Positions 1-7,201 of a stretch of DNA of 19,869 nucleotides are shown here, in pieces. The position numbers were made by a program, and so were the translations under genes. The notes under the pieces are model-generated. The model was not told where the DNA came from. It saw only the letters and a list, made by a program, of their open reading frames with translations, and did no database searches. This stretch comes from DATLEX01 sp035525045 (GTDB taxonomy: Bacteria; Acidobacteriota; Thermoanaerobaculia; Gp7-AA8). The stretch lies in the NCBI GenBank assembly GCA_035525045.1, contig DATLEX010000247.1, positions 1 to 19,869 of the forward strand. The letters are read 5' to 3'. How positions within the stretch are numbered: the stretch's first letter is position 1; each line of letters begins with the position of its first letter.

Positions 1-154
1 GGAGCTGAAAGCGCTCGTGCTCGCTGTCGCGGTAGCTCGCCCGGAGCTCGAGCCGGTGACGGAGATCCCATCCCGCGGCCGGCTGCGCCGCGGCCGGAAC
101 GGGGAGGCAGACGAGGAGTAACGGCAGAGCGAGCAGACTGCGGTGGTACGGCAT
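1..154 (-). CDS. Secreted or outer-membrane protein, N-terminal fragment (runs off the window)
   Basis: Only the first 51 codons are present; the gene continues beyond base 1. The reading frame opens with ATG at 154-152 and begins MPYHRSLLALPLLLVCLP, a short basic start followed by a hydrophobic core and an Ala-rich VPAAAQP stretch. This is a classical signal peptide, probably cut after AAA or AAAQ. The mature start (GWDLRHRLELRASYRDS) alternates charged and hydrophobic residues, as many beta-strand-rich envelope proteins do, but no family can be named from so little. The start is supported by a TACAAT hexamer exactly 6 nt upstream (161-166) and by lack of any Shine-Dalgarno. The gene lies 21 bases downstream of the AI-2E gene on the same strand and appears to have its own promoter. 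Confidence 0.6.
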   Translation of the reverse strand, partial: MPYHRSLLALPLLLVCLPVPAAAQPAAGWDLRHRLELRASYRDSEHERFQL

Positions 155-160
155 AGAGGG

Positions 161-166
161 ATTGTA
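161..166 (-). promoter_or_regulatory. -10 box TACAAT, leaderless start for the gene at 154
   Basis: TACAAT on the minus strand is followed by exactly six bases and then the ATG at 154-152, so the predicted transcription start coincides with the start codon. No -35 hexamer is recognisable about 17 bp upstream. It belongs to the set of similar boxes seen in front of several genes in this window. Confidence 0.55.
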
Positions 167-175
167 GCGTCCCGG

Positions 176-1264
176 TCAGTCGACGCGCCGCAGCAGCGTG
201 CCGGCCCGGTCGAGGTCCTGCCGCCGCTCCCGCCGGGCCACGAACGCCTCCTCGAAGGCGACCTGCACGATGGCGGCGACGGGGATGGCCACGACGGCCC
301 CGACGATGCCGAGGACCGACGCCCCCATCATGAACGCCACGAAGACGGTCAGCGGGGAGACGGAGACCTTCTTCGACATCACGCGCGGCACGATGATGTA
401 GTTCTCGAACTTCTGCAGCAGGAAGTAGAAGGCCAGCACCGCCCAGAACTGCCAGGGGGAGTGCAGGATGGCGACGGCCAGGGCGGGGAGCGAGCTCAGG
501 ATCGGCCCGATGATCGGGAACACCTCCCCCACCCCGGCCAGGATCGCCAGCGGCAGCGCGTAGGGGATCCCCAGAAGCATCAGGCCCACATACGTCGCCC
601 CGCCGATGATCCCGGCCAGCAGCAGTTGCCCCATGAGCCATGAGCTCATCCTGCGGCCCATCCGGTTCAGCGTCCGGAGCCGATCCCCGCGCACGTCCGC
701 CGGATAGACCAGCAGGATCAGGTTCCGCAGGCGCGGCGCGTCGATCAGCATGTAGGCGATCATGAAGAGGATGGCGAACCCCGCGGCCACGGCTGTGGCG
801 GCGCTCCGCACATAGACGAAGACGCTGGCCTGCGGAATCTCGATCCCGCGCTCGAGCATGTTCCGCAGCGCGTCCATCGGGAAGTATCTCTCCAGCGGCT
901 GCAGGACATTCAGCTCGATCAGCACCGGGAGCTGGGCGCTGAGCTGCTGCCAGTCGGAGATGAACCTTGGCACGAGCAGAGTGGAGAGGGCGACAACGAA
1001 CACCAGGAACGGCAAGTAGACGATCATCACCGCCGGCCCGCGCGGCAGGTTCCGGTGGAACCAGTACCGCCACAGCACGCGCACGCGGCGCACGGCGGGG
1101 GAGATGCCCGCCGCCAGCACGGCAGCGATGAAGAAGAGCACCAGGATGTCCCGAACCAGCCAGAGAAACGCCAGGATGATCATCACCGCGGCGACGATGG
1201 CCACCTTCCTGGCGAAGATCTCGAGCTCGGTGCCGGGCCGATGTTCCTTCAAATGGACCGTCAC
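176..1264 (-). CDS. AI-2E family transporter / PerM-YdiK-type membrane protein
   Basis: This is a 362-residue polytopic inner-membrane protein of the AI-2E exporter (PerM/YdiK) family. Members export the quorum-sensing signal AI-2, act as Na+/H+ antiporters, or have unknown substrates; the substrate here cannot be told. Hydrophobic segments lie near residues 20-60 (two), 76-102, 155-175, 212-268 (several) and 275-345. The family signature GEVFPIIGPILSSLPA is present near residue 250, followed by FENYIIVPRVMSKKVSVSP, a conserved loop of the family. The GTG start at 1264-1262 is chosen because GAGAGGA lies six bases upstream and the preceding thioredoxin stop is only ten bases away, so the two are probably one transcript. 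The C-terminus is a charged cytoplasmic tail. Length is typical of the family. Confidence 0.9.
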   Translation of the reverse strand: MTVHLKEHRPGTELEIFARKVAIVAAVMIILAFLWLVRDILVLFFIAAVLAAGISPAVRRVRVLWRYWFHRNLPRGPAVMIVYLPFLVFVVALSTLLVPRFISDWQQLSAQLPVLIELNVLQPLERYFPMDALRNMLERGIEIPQASVFVYVRSAATAVAAGFAILFMIAYMLIDAPRLRNLILLVYPADVRGDRLRTLNRMGRRMSSWLMGQLLLAGIIGGATYVGLMLLGIPYALPLAILAGVGEVFPIIGPILSSLPALAVAILHSPWQFWAVLAFYFLLQKFENYIIVPRVMSKKVSVSPLTVFVAFMMGASVLGIVGAVVAIPVAAIVQVAFEEAFVARRERRQDLDRAGTLLRRVD

Positions 1265-1274
1265 GGCATTCCTC

Positions 1275-1703
1275 TCACGTCAGGTACTGCTCGATCGCGG
1301 CCTCGATGCGGCCCCGCGGTACTGCGCCCACCAGCCGTCCACGCTCCGCCCCGTCCTTGAAGAAGACCAGGAGCGGGATCCCCTGGACGCCCACCGCCGA
1401 TGCCGTGCGGCGGTTCTCGTCGACGTTCAACTTTCCGAATCGCACCCCGGCCCGCTCCGCGGCCAGCTCCTCGATGACCGGCGCCAGGATCCGGCAGGGG
1501 CCGCACCACGCGGCCCAGAAGTCGACCACCACGGCGCCCTGCGCGAGCTCCGACTGGAAATTCGCGTCGGTCAGCTCGATCGGACCGCCGCCCCGCTCCA
1601 GCGCGGCTCCACATTTGCCGCAAACCGCCTTCTTCCCGCTCCCCAGCGGCGGAACCCGGTTGGCCTGCCCGCATGAGTGACAGCGAACGGTCTGCTCATC
1701 CAT
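1275..1703 (-). CDS. trxC: Thioredoxin with N-terminal zinc ribbon (thioredoxin 2 / TrxC type)
   Basis: This 142-residue cytoplasmic disulfide reductase is built as a zinc ribbon followed by a thioredoxin fold. Two CxxC pairs (C8/C11 and C28/C31) form the ribbon, as in E. coli Trx2. The thioredoxin domain begins near residue 41 and carries the active site WCGPC at residues 66-70 and the cis-proline loop GIPLLVFF. The frame stays open far upstream, but the ATG at 1703-1701 puts the first zinc cysteine at residue 8, the usual spacing; residues further upstream have no family resemblance. An AAGGG stretch lies about ten bases before the start. The next gene, an AI-2E-type membrane protein, follows after ten bases. 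The GNAT gene starts divergently 54 bases away. Confidence 0.93.
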   Translation of the reverse strand: MDEQTVRCHSCGQANRVPPLGSGKKAVCGKCGAALERGGGPIELTDANFQSELAQGAVVVDFWAAWCGPCRILAPVIEELAAERAGVRFGKLNVDENRRTASAVGVQGIPLLVFFKDGAERGRLVGAVPRGRIEAAIEQYLT

Positions 1704-1745
1704 CCTGGAGATCCCTTGCGAAAGAGACGCCACCGCCGCGGACGC

Positions 1746-1751
1746 TACACT
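1746..1751 (+). promoter_or_regulatory. -10 box TACACT, leaderless start for the GNAT gene
   Basis: TACACT is followed by six bases (CATGGA) and then GTG at 1758, so transcription would begin on the G of the start codon. The out-of-frame ATG at 1753-1755 lies upstream of the predicted transcript start. The box sits in the 54-bp divergent interval with the thioredoxin gene. Confidence 0.55.
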
Positions 1752-1757
1752 CATGGA

Positions 1758-2576
1758 GTGCTCCGCACCGCCGTGCCCGAAGATCTCCCGCCCCTCCGCG
1801 ATCTCGCCCGGCGGGCGAACGACGCACCCTACGACCTCGAGACCGTCCTGGAGGAGAAATGCTTCGGAGCGGGTGTGGCGGGGAAACCCTCCGCCCGAAT
1901 CTTCGAGTCGGAGGGAGCCATCCGCGGAGTGGCGGTCACCTGCGGGAGGTTCCTGCGACTGGTGGCGGTGGATCGCGAGCACCGGCGGCGGGGGATCGGA
2001 ACCGCGCTGTTGCGTGATTCGAATGCCGAAGTGATCGGCGCGGAGGGGGGAAACTACTTCACGCCGGGCGTGGCCGACAGTGATGGCGGGACGATGGCGT
2101 TTTTTCGGAGGCGTGGGTATCGGGAGACCGCGGCCACCTGGAATTTGCACGCGGAGATCGAGGCAGGGGCTTCTCCCGGCGACGGGGGTCCCCTCACCCG
2201 GCGTTCGGCCACCCTCTCCCCGCTCAGGCGGGGAGAGGGCATCGACGGCGCGCTGATGGACTTCGTGCGGCGCGAATTCGGCCCCGTCTGGGCTTTCGAA
2301 GTCTCGCGAGCGCGGAGTGCGTTCTGGATCGAGCAGGCCGGCTTCGCCGTCATCGAGGCCAACAACCGCGGTCTCGGCACCTTCGGACCGGCCGGCGTGG
2401 CGAAGGGAGAGCGGGGAAAAGGACACGGGCGCGCCCTGCTGCTCGCCGCGCTGGAGGAGCTGGCCCGGCTGGGCCACCCGCGGGCCATCATCCCTTGGAC
2501 CGACGCCTTCGAGTTCTACCGGAAGAGCTGCGGCGCGGAACCGGCGCACCGGTTCGTGACCTTCACGAGCCCCTGA
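1758..2576 (+). CDS. Tandem GNAT-family N-acetyltransferase
   Basis: A 272-residue protein made of two GNAT folds. The first has the acetyl-CoA-binding pyrophosphate loop RRRGIGTA at residues 76-83, followed by a GGNYFTPGV...MAFFRRRGY stretch typical of two-domain GNATs. The second has RGKGHGRA at residues 219-226 and the AFEFYRKSCG helix near 250. The substrate is unknown; members acetylate small amines, amino sugars or protein N-termini. The GTG start at 1758 is preferred over the upstream ATG at 1677, because the extra 27 residues are basic and unlike the fold and overlap the divergent thioredoxin gene, and because TACACT lies six bases before the GTG. Residues 144-161, between the domains, are encoded by a palindromic repeat (2187-2239). 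PAP2 follows after 16 bases. Confidence 0.85.
   Translation: MLRTAVPEDLPPLRDLARRANDAPYDLETVLEEKCFGAGVAGKPSARIFESEGAIRGVAVTCGRFLRLVAVDREHRRRGIGTALLRDSNAEVIGAEGGNYFTPGVADSDGGTMAFFRRRGYRETAATWNLHAEIEAGASPGDGGPLTRRSATLSPLRRGEGIDGALMDFVRREFGPVWAFEVSRARSAFWIEQAGFAVIEANNRGLGTFGPAGVAKGERGKGHGRALLLAALEELARLGHPRAIIPWTDAFEFYRKSCGAEPAHRFVTFTSP
2187..2239 (+). repeat. REP-like palindromic repeat inside the GNAT coding sequence
   Basis: A 12-bp perfect stem (CCCTCTCCCCGC at 2212-2223, GCGGGGAGAGGG at 2228-2239) encloses a TCAG loop. It is preceded by a CCCCTCACCCGGCGTTCGGC block. The combination of CCCTCACCCG, then TTCGGCCACC, then a CCCTCTCCC...GGGAGAGGG hairpin resembles a dispersed intergenic palindromic element known from many GC-rich bacteria. 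Here it lies in frame and encodes GPLTRRSATLSPLRRGEG, an Arg/Gly/Pro-rich linker between the two GNAT domains. Copy number in this genome cannot be judged from the window. Confidence 0.7.
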
Positions 2577-2578
2577 AC

Positions 2579-2584
2579 TAGACT
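2579..2584 (+). promoter_or_regulatory. -10 box TAGACT for the PAP2 gene
   Basis: TAGACT lies three bases after the GNAT stop codon and eight bases before the GTG start at 2593. The predicted leader is zero to two bases. No Shine-Dalgarno is present in the 16-bp gap, so the GTG start depends on this reading. Confidence 0.5.
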
Positions 2585-2592
2585 TCGCGCCG

Positions 2593-3306
2593 GTGAAGAA
2601 GAGCTCCAGTCGGAAGCGCAAGCGGCGGCAGCGCTTTCTCCCCCTTGCCATCGGGACCAGCGGCGGGGTGGTCCTGGCCTCGCTGGCCTTCTGGTTCTTC
2701 AAGGAGCAGGCCGAGCAGGTCGCAGCGGGGACGGCCGACCGCTACGACACGGCCATCATGAAATCGGTGCACACCATCGACAATGTCAGCACGCATCGGG
2801 TGATGCATGCCATCACGCAACTCGGGTCGCACACGGCCATCGCCACCTGCGCCGGCGTGACGGCGCTGGCCCTCTTCCGCGCCGGGCGGAGGCACGACGC
2901 CTGGACGGTGGTGATCAGCACCGGGGGGGCCATGGCCATCAACACGATCCTGAAGAACATCTTTCAGCGCCAACGGCCACAGGAGCTGGCCCGGCGGATC
3001 AAGCTGCCCCGCTCGCACAGCTTCCCCAGCGGGCACTCTCTGCTCTCGGCAGCGACCTACCCGATCGTGGCCCACCACCTGGTGGAGCGGCACTCGGTGG
3101 CCACGCAGGCCCTCGTCCACAGCACGGCCGGCCTGATCATCCTTGGCGTCGGGTTTTCCCGCGTTTATTTCGGCGTACACTTCCCGTCCGACGTTCTGGG
3201 CGGATTCGCAGCCGGCTTCGGCTGGCTCGGCCTCACCTCTCTCTCACACACCGTCGTCGACAAGGCGGAGGGGAAACTGAACGGAGCAGCGATGAGCGAT
3301 GAATGA
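2593..3306 (+). CDS. PAP2-family membrane phosphatase
   Basis: This 237-residue integral membrane phosphatase of the type 2 phosphatidic acid phosphatase family is likely to act on lipid phosphates such as undecaprenyl pyrophosphate, phosphatidate or phosphatidylglycerophosphate. All three signature motifs are intact: K121-(6)-R128-P129, P145-S-G-H148 and S189-R190-(5)-H196-(3)-D200, with H148 and H196 the expected catalytic pair. The N-terminus is strongly basic (KKSSSRKRKRRQRF), followed by a membrane segment near residues 18-36; further segments lie near 75-95, 105-120, 150-185 and 203-220. The GTG start at 2593 is favoured by the TAGACT box eight bases upstream. The stop codon lies inside the inverted repeat at 3290-3326. 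The substrate cannot be told from the sequence. Confidence 0.92.
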   Translation: MKKSSSRKRKRRQRFLPLAIGTSGGVVLASLAFWFFKEQAEQVAAGTADRYDTAIMKSVHTIDNVSTHRVMHAITQLGSHTAIATCAGVTALALFRAGRRHDAWTVVISTGGAMAINTILKNIFQRQRPQELARRIKLPRSHSFPSGHSLLSAATYPIVAHHLVERHSVATQALVHSTAGLIILGVGFSRVYFGVHFPSDVLGGFAAGFGWLGLTSLSHTVVDKAEGKLNGAAMSDE

Positions 3307-3326
3307 CGAGCGTTCATCGCTCATCG
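3290..3326 (+). terminator. 14-bp inverted repeat over the PAP2 stop codon, next to the kgd promoter
   Basis: The arms 3290-3303 and 3313-3326 are exact reverse complements over 14 bp, and G-T and G-C pairs can extend the stem inward (3304-3305 with 3311-3312). The PAP2 stop codon (3304-3306) lies at the top of the stem. There is no T-run, so it would be an atypical terminator. The right arm ends five bases before the TAGAAT box at 3331 and so covers where the -35 region would be; an operator role is equally possible. Confidence 0.45.
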
Positions 3327-3330
3327 TTCC

Positions 3331-3336
3331 TAGAAT
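3331..3336 (+). promoter_or_regulatory. -10 box TAGAAT upstream of the 2-oxoglutarate dehydrogenase gene
   Basis: TAGAAT lies 30 bases before the ATG at 3367, giving a predicted leader of about 24 bases. The leader holds AGGAAGG at the 5' end, too far from the start to be a normal ribosome binding site, and only TTGAG close to it. No clear -35 is seen; that position lies within the 3290-3326 inverted repeat. Confidence 0.45.
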
Positions 3337-3366
3337 CAGGAAGGCAGCAACTCTGTTGAGATCATC

Positions 3367-6300
3367 ATGTCGGTAACGCAGGCCTACGGCGGCAACATCG
3401 CCTTCATCGAAGAGATGTACGAGACGTACCGCTCGAACCCCGACTCGCTCAGCCCGAGCTGGCGCGAGTTCTTCGAGGATTACCAGCCCGTCAACGACGA
3501 GCAAGTCGAGGAGGACATCGAGGCATCGGCCAGGACCGCGGCGCCGCAGAGCGCCCCCCAGCCGCAAAGCGCTCCGGCGGGCGCGCCGGCGGCGCGGCCG
3601 ACACCGGTCCCCTCTCCTGAGGCTGCCGAGGGGCAGGCCGTCGTGCCCCTTCGCGGCGCGGCGGCCAGGATCGCCCAGAACATGGTCGCGTCGCTCCAGG
3701 TGCCGACGGCGACCTCGGTCCGCAACATCCCGGTCAAGGCGCTGGAAGAGAACCGGCGCGTGATCAACAACCATGTGGCCCTGACCGGGCAGAGCAAGGC
3801 TTCCTTCACGCACATCATCGCCTGGGCCATCGTCAAAGCGCTGGCGGAGCAGCCGCGGATGAACTCCGGCTTCGCCGTGCAGGACGGGCAGCCGGTGCGC
3901 ATCGACCGCACCGACGTCAACCTCGGCCTGGCCATCGACATCGAGCGGAAGGACGGCTCGCGCTCCCTTCTGGTCCCGAACATCAAGCGCGCCCAGACCC
4001 TCGACTTCGCCCAGTTCCTGAAGGCCTACAACGACATCGTCCGGAAGGCCCGCAACAACACCCTGGAGGTCTCCGACTTCGAAGGGACGACCCTCTCCCT
4101 CACCAACCCCGGCACCATCGGCACGGTCGCGTCGGTCCCGCGCCTGATGGCCTCGCAGGGGGCCATCATCGCCACGGGGCAGATCGACTACCCGGCCGAG
4201 TACTCCGCCTCCGACCCCTCCGTTCTCGCCGACCTCGGCATCCCGAAGGTAATGACGATGACCTCCACCTACGACCATCGCATCATCCAGGGAGCGGAGT
4301 CGGGGGCCTTCCTGGCCCGGATCCACGAGCTGCTGATCGGCGTCGGCGGCTTCTACGACGAGATTTATCGCGACGTGCGCATCCCCTACGAGCCGGTGCG
4401 CTGGTCGCGCGACCGGAACCGGCTCAACCTCGGCGGCGTCTCCACCGACGAGCTGGTCTCCCGCGAGGCGGCCGTCCTGCAGATGATCAACGCCTATCGC
4501 GTGCGCGGTCATCTGCTCGCCGACCTCGATCCGCTCGAGTACAAGGTCCACTACCACGCCGAGCTCAACCCGCAGTACTACGGGCTGACCATCTGGGATC
4601 TCGACCGCGAATTCGTCTGCGGCGGGCTGTGCGGCCGGCTGACGGCGAAGCTCCGCGACATCCTCGACACGCTCCGCGAGACCTACTGCGGAAAGGTCGG
4701 ACCCGAGTACATGCACATGAAGGAGCCCGATCAGAAGAAATGGCTCCAGGACCGGATGGAGCCGGCGCGGAACAAGCAGCCGCTCGATCTGGAGACCAAG
4801 CGCCGCATCCTGATGAAGCTCAACGACGCCGAGGCCTTCGAGCGCTTCCTGCACACCAAGTTCGTCGGGCACAAGCGCTTCTCGCTCGAGGGCGCCGAGT
4901 CGGTCATCCCCATGCTCGACTACCTCTTCAACGAGGCCGCCGAGGACGGCGTGGTGGAGGCGGTGATCGGCATGGCCCACCGCGGACGGCTCAACGTCCT
5001 GGCCAATGTCCTCGAGAAGTCCTACGAGCAGATCTTCCGCGAGTTCGAGGGTGACGTCGATCCCAACACCACCCAGGGCTCGGGAGACGTGAAGTACCAC
5101 CTCGGCGCCGACGGCCAGCACACCTCCCCCGACGGACAGAAGGTCAAGCTGACCCTGGCCTCCAATCCCAGCCACCTCGAGGCCGTCGATCCCATCGTGG
5201 AGGGGATGGTCCGGGCCAAGCAGCGCCTCGTCGGCGATCGCAAACGCTCCTTCGTCCTGCCCGTCCTGCTGCACGGAGACGCCGCATTCGCCGGACAGGG
5301 CGTCGTCGCCGAGACGCTCAACCTCTCCCAACTGAAGGGATATCGCACCGGTGGGACCATCCACGTGGTGATCAACAACCAGATCGGCTTCACCACCGGG
5401 CCGGAGTCGGCGCGCTCGTCCACCTACGCCACCGACGTGGCCAAGGCGGTCATGGCTCCGATCTTCCACGTCAACGGCGACGACCCCGAGGCCTGCATCC
5501 GGGCCATGAAGCTGGCCTACGACTTCCGCCAGCAGTTCCAGAAGGACGTGGTCATCGACATGATCTGCTACCGCCGGCACGGCCACAACGAGGGCGACGA
5601 GCCGTCCCTGACCCAGCCGAAGATGTACAAGCTGATCAAGGAGCACCGCTCGGTGCGGAAGATCTACACCGAGACGCTGCTGCGCCGCGGCGACATCGAC
5701 CCGCAGGAAGCCGGGCAGTGGCTCGACGCCTTCCAGGCCAGGCTGCAGGAGGCCTTCGACCGAACCAGGGGGGCCGAGCGGCCGCCCGCGCCGCGCCCCG
5801 AACCCCTCTGGACCGACGAGGAGGTGACCGGGTTCCAGAACGAGCCCTCGCCCGACACCGGCATCACGCGCGAGCATCTCGAGCGCGTCGGGAAGGCCCT
5901 CACCACCACCCCCGAGTCGTTCACTCCCCACCCGAAGCTCAAGCCGGTCCTGGCCAAGCGGCAGGCCATGGCCGAGGGCCGGGAGCCGACGGACTGGGCC
6001 TTTGCCGAACTGGCCGCGTTCGGGTCGCTGGTCGTCGAGGGGTATCGCGTCCGCCTGTCGGGACAGGACAGCGGGCGCGGCACCTTCTCGCAGCGCCACG
6101 CCATGCTCTTCGACTACACGACCGGCGAAGGGTACGTGCCGCTCAACGAGCTGGCGCGGGAAGTGTCGGCGCAGGTCGCCGACCCGGTGCAGGTCGACAA
6201 CTCGCTCTCCTACGACACGAACGAGCCGAACGCGCCGGCCAGCTTCGCCGTCTACGACTCGCTCCTCTCCGAGTACGGCGTGCTCGGGTTCGAGTACGGC

Positions 6301-7080
6301 TACTCGGTCGCCGACCCCGGGGCCCTGGTCCTGTGGGAGGCGCAGTTCGGCGACTTCATGAACGGGGCGCAGATCATCATCGATCAGTTCGTCACCAGCG
6401 CCGAGGAGAAGTGGGGACAGCACAGCGCGCTGGTCCTGCTCCTCCCCCACGGATACGAAGGACAGGGACCGGAACACTCCAGCGCCCGCCTGGAGCGATT
6501 CCTCGTGCTCTGCGCCGAGGGGAACATCCAGGTCGTCTATCCCACCACGCCGGCGCAGCACTTCCACGCCCTGCGACGGCAGATGAAGAACAGCCCCCGC
6601 AAGCCGCTCATCGTCATGACTCCGAAGTCGCTCCTCCGCCATCCCATGGCGGTCTCGACCGTCGACGAGCTGACCAGCGGCCGCTTCGAGCCGGTCCTCC
6701 CCGAGCGGGAGATCACGGGCGAGGCCAGCCGCGTCCTCGTGACGAGCGGCAAGCTCTATTACGAGCTGAAGACCGAGCGCGAGAAGGCCAACGCGAACGT
6801 CCCCATCATCCGCCTCGAACAGTTGTACCCCTTCCCCCAACCGATGCTCGCCGCCGCGCTCGAGCCCTTCAGAAGCGCCTCGGAGGTGCTGTGGGTCCAG
6901 GAAGAGCCGCGGAACATGGGCGGATGGCCCTTCCTGCACGAGCGGCTCACCGCGCTCCTCGGGCCGGGTCAGACGCTGCGTTACGCCGGGCGGCCGAAGG
7001 CCGCCTCCCCCGCCACCGGGTCGCATCACCGCCACGAAGAGCAGCAGCGCGCGGTGGTGGAGATGGCCGTCCGCGGTTAG
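3367..7080 (+). CDS. kgd: Multifunctional 2-oxoglutarate dehydrogenase (Kgd/OdhA type: E2-like domain fused to E1)
   Basis: This 1237-residue cytoplasmic TCA-cycle enzyme matches the layout and length of mycobacterial Kgd (about 1230). Residues 5-40 are the E1o N-terminal helix segment (FIEEMYETYRSNPDSL...WREFF), then a Pro/Ala/Gln linker to about 95, an E2-type acyltransferase core at about 97-330, and the ThDP-dependent E1 from about 410 to the end. Within E1, GMAHRGRLN (near 535), GDAAFAGQG (near 637) and RRHGHNEGDEPS (near 737) are the ThDP and substrate signatures. The E2 core has the catalytic His304 in DHRIIQG, with Gln308 where stand-alone E2 enzymes have Asp; I recall the same in actinobacterial Kgd. 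There is no lipoyl domain, so a lipoylated partner and an E3 must be encoded elsewhere. The C-terminal SPATGSHHRHEEQQ also resembles the family. Confidence 0.93.
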   Translation: MSVTQAYGGNIAFIEEMYETYRSNPDSLSPSWREFFEDYQPVNDEQVEEDIEASARTAAPQSAPQPQSAPAGAPAARPTPVPSPEAAEGQAVVPLRGAAARIAQNMVASLQVPTATSVRNIPVKALEENRRVINNHVALTGQSKASFTHIIAWAIVKALAEQPRMNSGFAVQDGQPVRIDRTDVNLGLAIDIERKDGSRSLLVPNIKRAQTLDFAQFLKAYNDIVRKARNNTLEVSDFEGTTLSLTNPGTIGTVASVPRLMASQGAIIATGQIDYPAEYSASDPSVLADLGIPKVMTMTSTYDHRIIQGAESGAFLARIHELLIGVGGFYDEIYRDVRIPYEPVRWSRDRNRLNLGGVSTDELVSREAAVLQMINAYRVRGHLLADLDPLEYKVHYHAELNPQYYGLTIWDLDREFVCGGLCGRLTAKLRDILDTLRETYCGKVGPEYMHMKEPDQKKWLQDRMEPARNKQPLDLETKRRILMKLNDAEAFERFLHTKFVGHKRFSLEGAESVIPMLDYLFNEAAEDGVVEAVIGMAHRGRLNVLANVLEKSYEQIFREFEGDVDPNTTQGSGDVKYHLGADGQHTSPDGQKVKLTLASNPSHLEAVDPIVEGMVRAKQRLVGDRKRSFVLPVLLHGDAAFAGQGVVAETLNLSQLKGYRTGGTIHVVINNQIGFTTGPESARSSTYATDVAKAVMAPIFHVNGDDPEACIRAMKLAYDFRQQFQKDVVIDMICYRRHGHNEGDEPSLTQPKMYKLIKEHRSVRKIYTETLLRRGDIDPQEAGQWLDAFQARLQEAFDRTRGAERPPAPRPEPLWTDEEVTGFQNEPSPDTGITREHLERVGKALTTTPESFTPHPKLKPVLAKRQAMAEGREPTDWAFAELAAFGSLVVEGYRVRLSGQDSGRGTFSQRHAMLFDYTTGEGYVPLNELAREVSAQVADPVQVDNSLSYDTNEPNAPASFAVYDSLLSEYGVLGFEYGYSVADPGALVLWEAQFGDFMNGAQIIIDQFVTSAEEKWGQHSALVLLLPHGYEGQGPEHSSARLERFLVLCAEGNIQVVYPTTPAQHFHALRRQMKNSPRKPLIVMTPKSLLRHPMAVSTVDELTSGRFEPVLPEREITGEASRVLVTSGKLYYELKTEREKANANVPIIRLEQLYPFPQPMLAAALEPFRSASEVLWVQEEPRNMGGWPFLHERLTALLGPGQTLRYAGRPKAASPATGSHHRHEEQQRAVVEMAVRG

Positions 7081-7107
7081 CGAACCGGCGCTTCGCGCCT
7101 TAACCGC
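7073..7107 (+). terminator. Hairpin spanning the kgd stop codon
   Basis: GCGGTTA at 7073-7079 pairs with TAACCGC at 7101-7107. Inside, either GGCGC-TTC-GCGCC (7087-7099) or GCGAA-TTCGC (7080-7084 with 7092-7096) extends the structure. The kgd TAG stop (7078-7080) lies within it. There is no T-tract after the stem, so intrinsic termination is likely weak; the position between kgd and a separately promoted gene supports a terminator role. Confidence 0.4.
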
Positions 7108-7137
7108 ATAAAACCTCCCTCGACAAGCAAAAATTAT

Positions 7138-7146
7138 TGCTATGAT
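7138..7146 (+). promoter_or_regulatory. Extended -10 promoter (TGCTATGAT) of the secreted-protein gene
   Basis: TG at 7138-7139 plus TATGAT at 7141-7146 make an extended -10 element, and TCGACA at 7120-7125 is a five-of-six match to the -35 consensus with a short 15-bp spacer. The region around it (AAAAATTATTG) is the most AT-rich stretch outside the window edges. The predicted transcript starts near 7153, leaving a leader of about 50 bases. This excludes the ATG at 7142 as the start of the following gene. Confidence 0.6.
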
Positions 7147-7188
7147 GGCATATCGGCCCTACGGAACTCCGGAGAGGCCTCAACATTC

Positions 7189-7194
7189 AGGAGG
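7189..7194 (+). promoter_or_regulatory. Strong ribosome binding site AGGAGG
   Basis: AGGAGG stands seven bases before the ATG at 7202 and decides this start over the in-frame ATG at 7142. It is the best Shine-Dalgarno in the window; most other genes here have none. Confidence 0.8.
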
Positions 7195-7201
7195 ATCCAA
7201 C

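Noticed and set aside
1704..2702. Upstream in-frame extension of the thioredoxin frame to 475 codons
   Set aside because: The extension runs antisense through the GNAT gene and carries no domain; the zinc-ribbon start at 1703 matches the thioredoxin 2 layout.
3244..7035. A 1263-codon open frame on the minus strand opposite the kgd gene
   Set aside because: It is the antisense shadow of a GC-rich gene; its translation is a monotonous Leu/Val/Gly/Arg/Asp mix with no recognisable domain, while the plus strand encodes a complete known enzyme.
7142..7201. ATG at 7142 as the start of the secreted-protein gene
   Set aside because: It lies inside the extended -10 box, and the ATG at 7202 has AGGAGG at the right distance and opens a normal signal peptide.
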